Of a DNA stretch of 64,000 bases, positions 41,266 to 53,732 are shown piece by piece. Source of the DNA: Pisolithus tinctorius (Eukaryota > Basidiomycota > Agaricomycetes > Boletales > Pisolithaceae); assembly GCA_024663395.1 (NCBI GenBank), contig JANFAH010000018.1:186001-250000 (forward strand), written 5' to 3'. The stretch's first letter is position 1. The number at the start of each line of letters is the position of its first letter. Position numbers and translations under genes: made by a program. The notes beneath the pieces were generated by a model. That model was not told the DNA's origin, did no database searches, and saw only the letters and a list, made by a program, of their open reading frames with translations.

Positions 41266-43984
41266 CACAATTGACACAAATGTGTCTGAGGCATTGACAA
41301 ATGTAGCATGCTTGACGATAGTGTGGATTGGAGGGGGTAAGAGGGCAATCAGCCTCTGCGAGTGTGTTTAGCACAGGGGATGGCAGTAGTTGGGCCAGGG
41401 CCTCAACAATGTTTAGAGTATAATCAAGCTCAGCTCTTGAGATGCCAAAGGCAGTCTCAGGATCTACTCCAGATGGGGAGTCATGGGATTTGCATGGTTG
41501 TGGGTTAGGGCCTGATAAACAACAGGCACAAGGTCTATTGGCTCTTCTGAGAGAGCGAGATGAGTGGGAGGAACAGGAGGATGGCGATGATGCTGGAGGG
41601 GAGGATGACATGGAGGAAACTGGGGGAGAAGTTGCAGTTGAGGGTCTTCTAGACCCAGGAGGAGGGGGTGCAATCAACATAGGGTATTGATGGATGTTGT
41701 GAATGAGGCCAGTGCCTCCAAGGATGTCAAAAAGTTGGAGAAGCAGGGGGACCTGCTCATATGCAATTTCATTCAGGATGGTGCAGGCAGGGGACAGAAG
41801 AGGGTTCTGTTGGTTAACATAACAAGATAACTCTTCAAGCCGAAGGGCTTGGATGGTAGCATGGTACACAAGATCAAGGGGGGAGTTTTTGTCAACCTCA
41901 TGGTAGATGGTGCTGATGACAGCAGGGTCAGCAATGAAGAGGCAGTATGAGGCGATCATCTGATCACTAGCAGGCTGCTGTTGACAGCAAGCAAAGGGGG
42001 TGTGATGGCGAGAAGGTTCATGGGGGTAGGTGTAGCGGCAAGGGGGCATTTTGATGGAGATTTTTCTGATAGTGCAAGTGGAGTGTCGAGTGGGTTGTTT
42101 CTGAGGGAGGAAATCTTTTGGGAAGCATTTCTTATACACAGAGAGGGTGTCATCTGTGTGTTCAAGGTGTGTTTCTTTTTGCCAAGAGTTTTCGGATGAA
42201 GGATAACCCTTCCACTTGATTAAAAAGGTGTGTCCATGGCCAGACCTTTTATGGCTGACTATCGCTTTGACTTTGTACTCCTCTTCTTCATCAATCAGGT
42301 CAGGTGGTGGAGCTGGGAAGTTCAGTCCATGGATGTCATTTTTGTGATAGGGTGATGGAAGGGAAGCATGGAAGACATTGTGGGTCTTCCAACATGCAGG
42401 AATCATGAGGTGGTACATGATCAGAGATAGGACATCAGAGATGGTAAAGGGTCCTTCTCATTTCAGGGCAAGTTTTCTATTTTCGTAGGAACACTTCAGG
42501 TTCCATGCTTCTAGCCAAACCTTGTCACCTTTTTGGAATGGGGTGAAGGGTTGTGACAGGTGGTTCTTCATTACATGTCTGGCTAGATTGTGGGCCACAA
42601 GGGCTTCTTCTCTAGCTTTTCAGAGTTCCTTGAGTCTAGACTTGGTGGCAGGAAGGTGGGTTTCCACAATAAGCAACGGAAGGGGTTTCAGTTCATACCC
42701 ATGCATGAGGTAGAATGGTGATTGTTGGGTGATGGAATGTGGTCAGTGGTTATGCATGAACTCTGCCATAGGAAGGTTGTCCACCCATGAGGCAGGGTCA
42801 TTCTGGCAGAAGATTCTGAGGTATGTCTTGACCTCCTGGTTAACACATTCCATCTCCCCATCTGTCTGGGGGTGGTATGCTGTAGAGAGAGTGAGAGAAT
42901 ATCCCAGAAGGGAAGTGAGTTCTTTTGCAAATGCAGAGGTGAACTGAGGGCCTTGGTTGGATATAATTTTGTCATACAACCCAAAACAGGAGTAGACCTT
43001 CTTGAAAAAGAGTGCTGCAATATCAGCAGCAGAGGTGGTTTTCTTTGTGGGTGTTAAAATTACCCCCTTTGTAAGCCCATGGTCTACCACAACCAGAAGG
43101 GAATCGTAACCTTTTGAAAGGGGGAGGTTGGTGACCAGATCACAGGAGATCTGTTGGAAGGGGCAGGTCGAGGTCAAGGGGATGGGCATTAGGGGTGGTG
43201 TCATTGGGTGTGTGTTTGTTTTATTTTGCTGGCAAGTAGCACAGCCTTCCATGTATTTTTGGACAAAGGATGCCAGTCCAGGCCACCAAAACTCAGAAGA
43301 GACGAGTTGTTGGGTTTTTAGAACACCCGGGTGTCCAGTGGAGGGGTGGTCATGGTGATTGGACATGACAGTCCATCGGAGGGAAGGGTCATCTGGGATG
43401 TAAACCCAATCTTTGTATAGTAGGACTCCATTATCAAATCTCCAATCAGAGAGGTGAGATTTGAACAGGAGTGGCATATCCACATTTTCTATGGCATGGA
43501 GTGCCATCTGGACTACAGGGTCTTTCATAGAAGAGGAGGCACCTTCTGCATGAGGTTGGTGTTGTGAGATTAATGAATAAGGTTTGTGGAAGGAAGGTGA
43601 CTCCTTTGTTATCTTCATTGTCATCAGGGATATGGTCAGGTTGTTGGGAGTGTGTTGGGGGCAGCCAGGTCTTTTCCTGGGACATGTTCAAGCTACAGAT
43701 CAAAGTCTGCAAGATCAAGGAGCCAACGAGCTTGGTGACGGTTTAAGTTCTGAGGTGATTTGAAATAGGTTAGGTTCTTGTGGTCAGTGAAGACCTTGAC
43801 CAGGAACAGGGATCCATGGAGGTAATGTCTCCAGGATTTCAATCCTTGAATAACCCCTAGCAACTCTCTGTCATAGATGTTGTAGTTTCTTTCTGCAGGG
43901 TTAAATGATTGAGAGATGAAGGCACAGGGTTGCCACTGGCCATTGGAATCTTCCTGGAGGAGAACACCTCCAGTCACATACTTG
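41266..43984 (-). pseudogene. Element B pol: RNase H end, integrase, chromodomain
   Basis: Reading leftwards: [19 protein letters not shown] and [16 protein letters not shown] (RNase H), DWVYIPDDPSLRW, integrase zinc finger HDHPSTGHPGVLKT and CATCQQNK, catalytic core ISCDLVTNLPLSKGY, ISNQGPQFTSAFA (S-D-R-G in relatives, so the Asp is lost) and YHPQTDGEMECVNQ. Further on are the chromodomain DEEEEYKVKAIVSHK and FLIKWKGYPSSENSW, then a Pro/Ser-rich region and the start of a Cys-rich tail. Several stops and shifts, for example near 42470 and 42740. G1 separates the last 70 codons. Confidence 0.92.
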
Positions 43985-43988
43985 GATG

Positions 43989-44640
43989 TGTCATAACCAT
44001 GCATTCATTCTAGGTCCCTACTCATTCTGCACCATCTTCTGCTGGTCATTTGCTCACTCTGCACCAACTCCGCCCAACTTCTGTCAGTTACAAGCCATCT
44101 CCACTCCAACTGCCATCAGACTTGTGTTGCTCTCCTACCAGACTGAGCAGACTGTTCTCTGAGGGGTCATGTGACTACCTTTGGACTTTTCCCTGACAGC
44201 ACACAGTCAGGTACTCCACAGCACACACACTGCATGGTCCAGTGCCTGGACTGTTTCCTTTTCTGGATGTTCTATGTTACCCATTTGTATGTCCTCCATC
44301 TACCCTTCATTCATTGTCTAGGAAGTTTTTACTTGAAAATTTCTGAGTCTCCATATGTCAGTTCCAGTTCTGGTTACTGTACCTCCATAGTAGTATAAAA
44401 GCATGTATCATACTCCACCATTCCTCAGTATGAATATCAACTTAGTTCCTACTCCTTCTGTCTCTGACTTCTGTCTGTTAGAGTTATCTCCAACTCTCCA
44501 TCTGTACTCTCCCTCTGAAATATGAGGGCTGAGATCATGCAAGGGGGTAGCACATGAGCTAAACCCGACACCCTCACTCCACTCCACCTTTGTCTCAGTG
44601 GACTTCGTTCCTGCCAACACTAGTAGGCCCAGACTTGACA
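43989..44640 (-). mobile_element. Solo LTR of family 5 (minus), inside element B
   Basis: The reverse complement starts TGTCAAGTCTGGGCCTAC and ends GGTTATGACA. It splits RNase H between TTDAS and KYVTGG. A 4-bp repeat GATG lies on both sides (43985-43988 and 44641-44644), and removing one restores the frame. CpG-depleted, shorter than the copy at 21882 by about 60 bp. Confidence 0.88.
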
Positions 44641-46403
44641 GATGCATCAGTAGTTATCGCAAATGGCCGAGAGGTGTCAGGCATTCGAAGGGTCAGCTGT
44701 GCCATGAAAACTCTTTTCAGGAGTTCAAAGGCATTCTGGCATTTCTTCGACCAGTCCCAAGTAGTTGTCTTTTTGGTGAGATCAATCAGGGGTTGGGTGA
44801 TGTCTGAGTAGTAGGGGATGAATCTTTTGTAGAAGTTTGTGAATCCCAGGAAGGATCGCACATCCTTAACCTTCTTTGGGACAGGCCATTCAGCGATGCC
44901 TTGTACCTTGACAGGGTCCATAGTGATGGTGTTTTCTTTGATGATCATTCCTAGGTATTCCACTTCAGTCAGATCAAAATGGCATTTTTCTAGTTTAAGA
45001 GGGAGTGACAGTTCCCTCATTTGTTCAAGAACATGACAAGTTCTTTGTTTGTGTTCTTCCGGGTCAGTGGAGAAGATGAGAAGGTCATCCATATAGACAA
45101 CCAGCCATCCTTTGGTGATCATGTCCTGAAAGGAGTCATTCATGAACCATTGGAAGGTGGCAGGGGAGTTGCACAACCCAAAGAACATAATGGTTGGTTC
45201 AAAGAGTCCTTTGTGCATGATAAACATGGCCTTCCATTGATCTCCTTCTTTGATGTGGACATTGTTGTAGCCCAATTTTATGTCCATCTTCATGAAGATA
45301 GATGCTCCCTTGAGTTTGTCAATGAGATCTGAAATGAGGGGAAGGGGGTATGTGTCCTTCACTGTATTCTTGTTCAGATATCGGTAGTCTTGGCAGGGAT
45401 GGAGGGAGCTGTCTTTCTTTCCAACAAAGAAGAAGGGTGCAGCCTGAGGGGACTTTGAGGGATGGATCTTTCCCTCTCAAAGGTTTTCTTTGATGAACCT
45501 TTCTGTGGACTCCCTTTCAGAAGGGGAGAGTGGATATGCTTTTGCCACCTTGGGGACAAAGTCCTCGACAAGGTTGATTTCATGGTCATATGGCCGTGAT
45601 GGAGGTAAAACTCCATTGGAAGGTTTCTCGAAAACCGAGGCAAAGTTTTTATAGTCTTCTGGGAGGACAGCCTTTTGTTTCTTCTTGTGTTCTTCTTGGG
45701 CTAATTCTGTAGCAGTAGTGATCTTTCAAAGAAGACTGTTGTTAGGATTGATTTTCTTTGCTTCTTCGACAAGTTTTCCAACCAACATCACAAAGTGTGT
45801 GCGAATGGTTTCATCTTCTTGTTCTTCATAGTCCATGAACTTGTTTATCCCTTTCTTTTCTGCAGGGGGCACAAGGTTCACAGTGGGTTCTTCGACTGCA
45901 ATGGAGGAGATGTTGTGTTTCAGCTCTTTAGACCTGTCAGTCTTTTCATCAATGGACAGCATGCCCATTCTCCAATCAATGATGGGATTATTCTCCTGAA
46001 GCCAAGGGAGGCCAAGAATGACATTTTCTGTTCCACAGTTGATGACATGGAAGAAGGACTGATGAATGACTCCTTTGATCTGAAAGTACAGGGTGGCAGA
46101 AAACAGGATCTTTCCCTTGGAGTTTTGGGTCCCATCTGCATTTTTGGCAAGAATGGGTTCAGTGAGTCATTGAGTAGGGATTCAGTGTTTTCACACAAAT
46201 CCCCAATCAATACAGGATATCTCTGCTCCAGAGTCAACTAGAGCAGTAGTGTTGACAACTTTCTGAGTCCTTTCTGATGTGTAGAGTGCAATGGGGATCT
46301 GCATGGTATGTTCTGGTGTAGAAGATACAAGTACAGGTGCAACAGAAATGGAACTGTCCTTAGTGTTGGGAACATCTGCCATCAATGCAGAGTTCCCATT
46401 CAA
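44641..46403 (-). pseudogene. Element B pol: retropepsin and RT
   Basis: Retropepsin TTALVDSGAEISCIDWGFV (about 46191-46250) keeps its catalytic D-S-G. It is followed by NVILGLPWLQENNPIIDW (about 45980-46030). RT has [16 protein letters not shown], the active-site box [11 protein letters not shown] and [15 protein letters not shown]. The frame 44595-45362 is open through the RT palm and thumb; stops occur upstream. Its sequence is clearly different from G1. Confidence 0.92.
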
Positions 46404-47521
46404 AAATCCTTTCCAAGTGCTCTGGCCATTTTTACCAAGGCGATGGATGGACCAGTGACTTTTCCTTCATTGTCACTTTCTTCAATCTCCACAACTTTGT
46501 GGATTTTCTTGACCTTCTTTTGGGGGGTCTTCCCTTTATCAGGACATTCTCGAGAGAGGTGTCCTTTATTTCCACAACCGAAACATCTTCCTTCCTTGAT
46601 GTGTCAGTCCCTTTCTTCTTTGGAGAGTCTCACTCCATCCACATCCATGGCATTAGGATCTTTTTCTTTGGCAAGATTGTTCTTGGGGTAGAATGTTCTC
46701 TTCTCTTTCTTTCCAGAGAATTCATTTACCTTCCTCCATTTTGCATCGAACTTTTGTGCCTGAGTGTACCACTTGGTGATCTTAGTTGGAGTGGTCTCCA
46801 TCATGTGGATTCAGTTCACAATGAAGGGTTTGAGTCCATGTGAGAAGAACTTGATCAAGGCGATGTCTTCTGTAATGGTAGAGTCAGTGGCAGCAGTTTG
46901 GAAGTCAGTGATGTATTGCTCCACTGAATCTTTTTGTTTCATGGTACACAATTTGGCAATTGTGGTACCAGTGGTGTCTGAGGAGGTGAAAGAATTCTTG
47001 AAATCTTTTGTAAAATTGGCAAAGGAGCTGAAACTCAGGGGGGTCTTTTCCAGAGATGTCTTCTGGAAGGTAGCTGCCCAAGAGCAAGCAACACCTTTCT
47101 TCATATATGACAGGGCATACACAACCTTTTTGGTGTTGGTGTCATAAATTTCTTCATTTACTAAGAGATAGGTCTGTACAGAGTACAGCCAACTCATAGC
47201 ATTCTTCTGGTCTCCATCAAAGTCAGATGGAGCACCAATCTTTAATTCTGTGGCTTTAACAGTGGCATTTCTGACTGTAGCCTTCGACGATGAACTGGAC
47301 ATCATATTCTGGGGTGGGGGTGGGGGTGTAGGAAAAGTGGTGGCAGGTACTGGTGGGATGGGAGTACCAAGCATAGCAAGTGATTGGGTAAAAAGGTTCG
47401 AGAGGATACCTGAGGTGAATCCTCTATCCAGTTGTTTGGGTTCATTGGAGGAGGTGTCAGTGACAGTGCTCTCCTGTTCTTCATCAGATGACAATTCTTC
47501 ACAAGTGGGTTGCAATGGCAC
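46404..47521 (-). pseudogene. Element B gag with zinc knuckle
   Basis: Open from MPLQPTCEELSSDEEQ (47521) to 46811 with DFDGDQKNAMSWLYSVQTYL, FTKDFKNSFTSSDTTGTTIAKL and QYITDFQTAATDS, a typical gypsy capsid. After a stop near 46809 it continues through a Lys-rich region and the CCHC knuckle CFGCGNKGHLSREC (about 46545-46587) to a linker near 46420. It would form the capsid of element B. Confidence 0.9.
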
Positions 47522-47602
47522 CCAATGTCAATTATTTCAGGGGTTTGTGGTGGTGCACTAAACAGTGACTGATTTGGCCAAAGGCTGGTAGACTTGAGCT
47601 TT

Positions 47603-48054
47603 TGTTACACTTGACTGAAGTCAAGATGTAGGGAGAGCTCAAATGCAGTCTAAGGTTTCTACTGAGCAACAGCTGCAGTAGCCTTTGTAAACGATGAAGG
47701 ATTTAGGCAACACCAGTAGGAGTGGTCCTGGTTAGGGACACTGAGGGTGGAGTTCTGAGAGAACACTGCATATGATTGAGCAGCTCAAGTCTGGGGTTCC
47801 AGGACTTGAGCTGGCAGGCTAAATACTACAGGAAAACGGACCATGAGGTGTCCACATGTATCAAGGTAACTATGCCATTGGTTGAGCAATGGCAACACAC
47901 ATCCTAAGCATGTAGAGAGTGAGTAATGCTAGTGGTGGAAATAGAGAGCTGTCAGATCAGAGAGAAGACAGCTCAAAAAGGAAAGATGGTCCAATGGATC
48001 AAAACACAAGGTAAACATACAGTGAAAGAAGAAAAACAGGGGTGAAACATAACA
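47603..48054 (-). repeat. 5' LTR of element B
   Basis: 452 bp; on the minus strand starts TGTTATGTTTCACCCC at 48054 and ends TGTAACA at 47603. Pairs with 33045-33490. Confidence 0.92.
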
Positions 48055-48792
48055 CCTGGAAAGTTGCCAATGTCAGTGGACAAACTAATTGTTTTTCTCA
48101 TCATCAACAAATCTTACATATGTGTACCTGTAGTACAAGGAAAATGCATGTCATAGGTAGATTATGTCTGGAATTTGCTCCTCCTGATCTTGCAATTTTC
48201 ACTGCAGGTATTCTACCCCACTGAGAGCAGTTCAACAAACCATTGAGGAAAGAGTGAGGCACAAGTCTCCAGTGTTGAGGTGTGTGATCAATAGCTCTGT
48301 CTCATGGACAAGTGAGATCAAGGTGGGCTGCCGAAATAACCAGTCTGTCAGCTATTGACAGTGGTAATATAATTGGTGCTCACCTCAAGGATATTCCATA
48401 CACAGTAAACAATGAATAAGATGCTGACAATAGCCCTGAGTACAACAACCACCTGGACCTTCATCACTAAGAGTGAGTGCACAACATGCTTCAGAGTGAG
48501 GTTCTGAGTCCAAAGATTCAATTTAAATGCTCTCCATGAAGTCGAGAGGGCTGTTCCTAGATTGTTAATGTGTTCTGTAGACCTTCAGATTTCTTACTGT
48601 TATGATTGCTTTTCCACAGTTTGATGTGAGTTTTTTCTGCAGTTTCAGTGGTTGAAGTAACAATTAAAGTGCTGCCCAAGTATTCAAAAGTCTAATGCAG
48701 ACTAATCATTTAGCCTGGAACAAGGATGTATCTCATGACACACTGCAACAGCTTGCACCATACATCCTGAAGTAAAGAGGTCAGAAGTGGCC
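48055..48792. other. Unassigned spacer
   Basis: AT-rich, with no convincing gene, repeat or terminal structure. It represents the pre-insertion flank of element B. Confidence 0.45.
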
Positions 48793-49892
48793 TCAACAGA
48801 CAGTATACACACACAGACCTTCATGCTCTAATAGTTGTAGCAGTTCTCCTGATGATGCTGTCCAAACATGAACACCTCCATCAGACGAACCACTGACAAT
48901 GGCAGCGCCATCAAAAAGCCAGGACACTTGCACTGGAATATTTTGGTCCTCTGTGAGAGGATGGTTCTTAAGATGCATGTTGGGATGGGACTGTCCTGGG
49001 GAATAAATATCAACACCATCACTCAGATTTGTCAGGGTGATGCATTTGGTGTCAGATGAGAATGCTGCATGACCACTAACAGTGTTCAGAAGTATATATA
49101 AGGAAAACAATTGCAACACACATAATTTGGTGGCTATGAATGGGGTTAATCTGCCAGTGTCATTCAAAGGAGGAAATGTCCCAACAACTAGAACAAGAGT
49201 TGAGCAGCACCCCATGGAACATCAAGGTGGAAATATGTACACCATGCCATGGTTAAGGTAGGCAACTGCCAACTCTCTCCCTCTCTCCCTAAATGTGAGG
49301 GCTTGACCATGTATTCTCTTGTCAAGTTATTCAGCCATATGTGGCAGTTACTGAGGTGGCAGGAAAATCTTGAACATAGCATACTTGTCTAGAGAATGCC
49401 AATGTTACCAGTCAATATCATCAATGCAGATACTTGCACAAGTCACCAGGGGAAACTTCTTTTGCAATGTGTATCTTGGAGCCCAAAGCAATGGCAATGT
49501 AGCCGCTGAACTCATCAATGGCCAGTGCAAATACTGAGGCTTTGATACCAGTGAAGATGGATGTTGATCCTCGAGTCTGTTGGTGGAATTAGGTTCATTC
49601 ATAGACACAATCATGTCTGTACCTCTGAATTTTCACAGATAGCTAGGGTATCATCTGAGCAACCAATAAACAACTGATTGAAATGTTGGGGATCCCATGT
49701 GAGGCTCAGTATGGCAGATTGAAAGGCAATGTGGCATGTCAGGACACCAGTGATTGGGTCCCATATGATGAGGCTTCCATTGTCACTGCCACTTGCTAAT
49801 TGACTTCTGGTTGGGGAGGAGGCCAGAGCATTGATGGAATCTGTATGCCCAAGTAGAGTGTGCTCAGAAGCAAAGGGGATTATGGGTTTCAT
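48793..49892 (-). pseudogene. WD40-repeat protein gene A, degraded
   Basis: From ATG at 49892 the minus strand reads MKPIIPFASEHTLLGHTDS, LASGSDNGSLIIWDPITG and WDPQHFNQLFIGCSDDTL, two WD40 blades. Further exons read VFALAIDEFSGYIAIALGSK, RIHGQALTFRERGREL, VAYLNHGMV and CWDISSFE, then LTNLSDGVDIYS and IVSGSSDGGVHVW with LLQLLEHE. This matches a WD40 family common in agarics. Stops occur at LPPQ-stop-LPHM and AE-stop-LD and at SFE-stop-HW (fits CGA to TGA). Several short introns separate the exons. Closely related to gene B next to it, so the two arose by tandem duplication. Confidence 0.75.
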
Positions 49893-50371
49893 TGTTACTT
49901 GAACGAAGATGAGTCTGAGTGTCTCAATCGCTAGCACTTGTTGTGCATGAACTTCTGCATTTGGAAGGTGATTCTTGACCGATTACAGACTACCCCATGC
50001 TTTCAAAATCATCAGCTGAAGGATATTCAAGATCCAAGAATACCTTTTTTGACACTATGGCATCCATGGCTATACCTGTCTAACTAGCTACACATCCCAG
50101 TAGTGGCCAATGCTGTCATAATATTGGCAATATCTATCAAACACCTATGAAGACATCTTTAATCCTAGATGATATATTCATATAGAGCAGTAGGTGGAAA
50201 CCACTGTATTCCCACCAAAATGAAAATACTCAACATTACAGCAAAAAAAAAGTCTATGAGACACCGATGTCCCCATGCATGTGAATTGTCATCAGCACCT
50301 ACTGCACACTTCTCTGTTGAGTGCCCATTGTTCTCTGCTTGTGCTGTTACACACTGAGGGAAAAATTATTG

Positions 50372-51739
50372 TCAGGGTTTGTGCTGCAATAACAGATGAG
50401 GACTCACCTCAGTTGACCAGACTTGGAGAAGTAGTTGTTCACTTGTAGTGCTTGAAGATCCACTGGCAATGAAATGCTTATTGAACTGAGACAAATGATA
50501 CTTCCTAGACAGGTCAGGTTCACTGGTGGAAAGTAGATTTAACTCTTGTACACTGATGACTTGTACCACATGATGTTCTGTGGATATGAATGGTAAGTAT
50601 GACCCAGGAGCATATATATAGCGGACACACCCTCACTATGGTGTAGCACCTGAACCAATTGCCCAGAGCCAACATCCCACAACAAGACTTGCCCATTGTC
50701 AGTACCAGTAACTGCCATTTTTCCCTCTGAGTCAAATTGAACATGACATATATAATTTCATCTAATTTTCAACTGGAGACATTGTAAGTGATGTAGTGAG
50801 TATGTTGGTTGATCCATCAGGGAGTATATGTCGGTGCCATCAATGAGATTCCAGATGAGTAATAGTCAAGAGTTCTCATGGTATGTGGTGCTCCCCCTAG
50901 ACAGAAGTTACAAAGGAAAGCACATTCGAAGTAAAAGTCATACATGTGTGTCCTTAACTTGTGGTGGAAAATCTGTTTCCATGGTGCGATATTCCAGGCA
51001 GTCCTAAAATCCAACTTAGTAGAAATTCAGCTAACAATGAGTCAATCATACAACTCTCATGAATCTAAGAATGAAAACAACACGCAGTGACCTTGGTTGA
51101 AGAAGTGGGCAGATATTGGTAAAGCAGGTAACTGTGGATGTTGAGGAGATGGGTGGGCTTGGACAAGGCTGAGGCTCACTGTACTATGCTTGAGTAAGGG
51201 TACATCTAACAACCTTGGCTTACCTCCATTCTCCTTTGTTATTTGATACAAGGCAATCCTCCATTGTGTCATTAAAGCCAAAATGCTGTGGGTTTGATCC
51301 AGCTCTGTGCACTTGACAGGAGAATCAAACACTGTCTCCATATGGACCCATTCAAATAGTACCTGCTGATGCTGAGTGATCAGTGCTACTCATTATTTAA
51401 CCCAACTTACTGATCCAATGTTAAAGTGCCATATCACAAGGGTCCCATTGGCACGCACAGACAGCAGATAATAGACATTGGTGTGAGAATCATCCCAAAG
51501 CCATTTAAGAGATACCATGGGGCCTTGCTTGGGCTTTAAGTGTCTGCAAGCACTTCCATCTGCCAATGACCAGACAATAACATGCCCATCATCACCTGTC
51601 CCCCATAAGTGTGCACCATTACATGTGTGAATGAGCCCAACTTACCACCACTGGCAATATGACTCCCATCCTCTATAAATGCAATGCAGTTGATAGGGTC
51701 ATAATGCCCTTCAAGAGACCACTTTAGTCTGTATTCCAT
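50372..51739 (-). pseudogene. WD40-repeat protein gene B, mostly intact exons, one or more lesions
   Basis: ATG at 51739 opens MEYRLKWSLEGHYDPINCIAF. Exon 1 (51739-51646), exon 2 (51595-51411: GDDGHVIVWSLADGSACRH, NGTLVIWHFNIGS) and exon 3 (51362-51224: VLFEWVHMETVFDSPVKC) are in phase with introns of 50, 48 and 40 bp. Then come HFFNQGHCVLFSFLDS, TAWNIAPWKQIFHHKLRTHM, LLLIWNLIDGTDIYSL, MAVTGTDNGQVLLWDVGSG and EHHVVQVISVQELN. A TGA in ENS-stop-LLLIW fits CGA to TGA, and a frame problem near 51065 (FLDS) suggests a one-base loss. The product would be a beta-propeller scaffold; no specific partner can be named. Confidence 0.72.
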
Positions 51740-53732
51740 GGACAGCTGTGTGGTATACACATGGTCATTCAAACAACAACAGAGTGAACAAACAATTATA
51801 AACTTCACCCATCAGTAGTGTCATACATACTAATCTGCAATTGTGAGGCAGCAGGTGCACTAACCAGGCCAGCAGGTTCGTATCATCTGCATTACATGCC
51901 TTGTTAATCTCACTGTTTTGTCTAGGTGGTCCTGGCATCTATGTATTGGCAGTAGCACCACACCTGACATCAATGGGCAGAACCTTGCCAATGATGATCA
52001 AAATGTGTGCTCCAGGCAATCTTGTTCTCACAGGATTGTCTGTAATCATGCATCATATAGGTCTGAAGTGCTGCCCCAGTGCATCCCATAAGTACCCCAA
52101 ACACCTATGACACTTGCTAAAGTACAAAGTCTTCACCCCCTCTTCAAGCACATACAAATCACTTCCATCCCAACCTATGTGCACCACCCATACAATTACC
52201 AATGATAATGTGACTTTATGGGGAGATGCCATTACAGAGTGGTAAGTAAAAGGACAAAAATCATAGACAATGCAGTGAAAATTGACTTCCAACTTGTGTT
52301 AGCAAGAATATCATCTCCATTGCAAATGAATTGAACAGTTCAGATAATCATCCATATCAAGGCCATGAGAATGACAGAAGTGGTGGCTGCTGTGTGGAAT
52401 CCGAGTGACTCAAGTGACTTCTTAACTGATATCTGCATGTCGAGTTTTGCACCATTGTGGTAGCTACAATTAAATTCATGGTTTGCAGAATTGTGTTGAC
52501 ATTCTTGTTCCAGGAGTGAGAATACTTCATCTAATAGCTGTTTGTGCCATTAGCTTCATTTGAACCAATGAATGTCAACTTACCATATCATGGATGTGCC
52601 TCACAAGTCAAATCCATTCAAGAAGATCAACCCCAGGTTTATCCTAGATGTACTCCTTTGGTAAGAACAGAATAATCAAATACAAGTAGCCACATACTGG
52701 TAGGCGAGCAATACTTCTCTCAGTTTGCATTGTATGTCACAGGAGATGAACTACTAGACTGAAAAATGGGACATAGCTAGCATTATAAGCATGATAATAC
52801 TCCCTTTGTCCTCCCTGAGTTTTTCCACCATGAATCTAAATACCACAAAGGCCATTAATATTTGGTGTGTATCATTTTCCACTGCTTCTCGAACTCCAAT
52901 AATTTCACAAGTTTTTAATGTGATTTTATTGTGGGGCCACATCGCCCTCAGGGAAGTCACACAAACCTTAAATGGTGATGTCTAATAGAGCATGGTATCC
53001 AGCTAAATCTGGAAAGATTCCTCATGGGCAGTTGACATATGATAGCCATTCCACACAAAGCAACCATTGATGTCCAGAACTCAGCCAAGCGCCAAAACAG
53101 TCCGAAATGACTCCTGAATCCAGCTTGCAATTGTGCTGTCAAGAACCCTCAGGTGCAATCACCTTGTCTACAAGGTCACTATGAATTGTGAATGAGGATG
53201 GGGAGACACTGCAGAGACAGGAGTTGACAATGGGGTGATGAGCAGTATATAGTCTTTAGACATCAAAATCTCACATGTAAAATATGGGGATCTGCTGTCC
53301 CCAATGGCCCTATCTTCTAGCTCAATATGTAGTTTGTATAATCCTCATTTTGTCTTGGTGGCCAGTCTTTCAGATACATCAATCTAGTGGCAAGCAAGTG
53401 AACACTTTGCCTGAGCAAAAACATACACTGATGAGGCCTTGAGGACTTGAGAGATCTGACACCCCAAGATATAAACCATGTCTGAAATTGGATGCTTTTG
53501 TTGAAGAAACCTTGGTCATTACAAAAATATGTACAGCCTAGAATTCCATGCTCATCGACCCTTGCTCAACCCTTGCCAATATCTGGCTGAGAAATGCATT
53601 CACCAACATGAAAATCCATCCTCATTTATCTCCAGTGTTCACCATATGCAACGTAGGCAGAAGACACATGTCTGTCACAATGACAAGCATTCTTCAAAAT
53701 GCCATGATACATTATCAAAGAAAACTTGCCAA
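51740..53732. other. Unassigned region, short ORFs only
   Basis: About 2 kb with open frames under 80 codons on both strands (for example 52053-52292 minus and 52957-53142 minus). I recognise no domain, repeat or terminal structure. It may hold further exons of degraded genes. Confidence 0.4.

Larger units (their letters stand above)
33045..48054 (-). mobile_element. Element B: Ty3/gypsy chromovirus on the minus strand
   Basis: The 3' LTR is on the left (33045-33490), the 5' LTR on the right (47603-48054). Reading leftwards are gag, zinc knuckle, retropepsin, RT, RNase H, integrase, chromodomain and a cysteine-rich tail. A purine tract AAAGGGGGTAATG precedes the 3' LTR. G1 (33752-41260) and a family 5 LTR (43989-44640) are inserted in it. 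The flanks CCCAG (33040-33044) and CCTGG (48055-48059) fit an original CCCGG duplication in which the CpG decayed on opposite strands. Without the insertions the element is about 6.8 kb. Confidence 0.9.
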
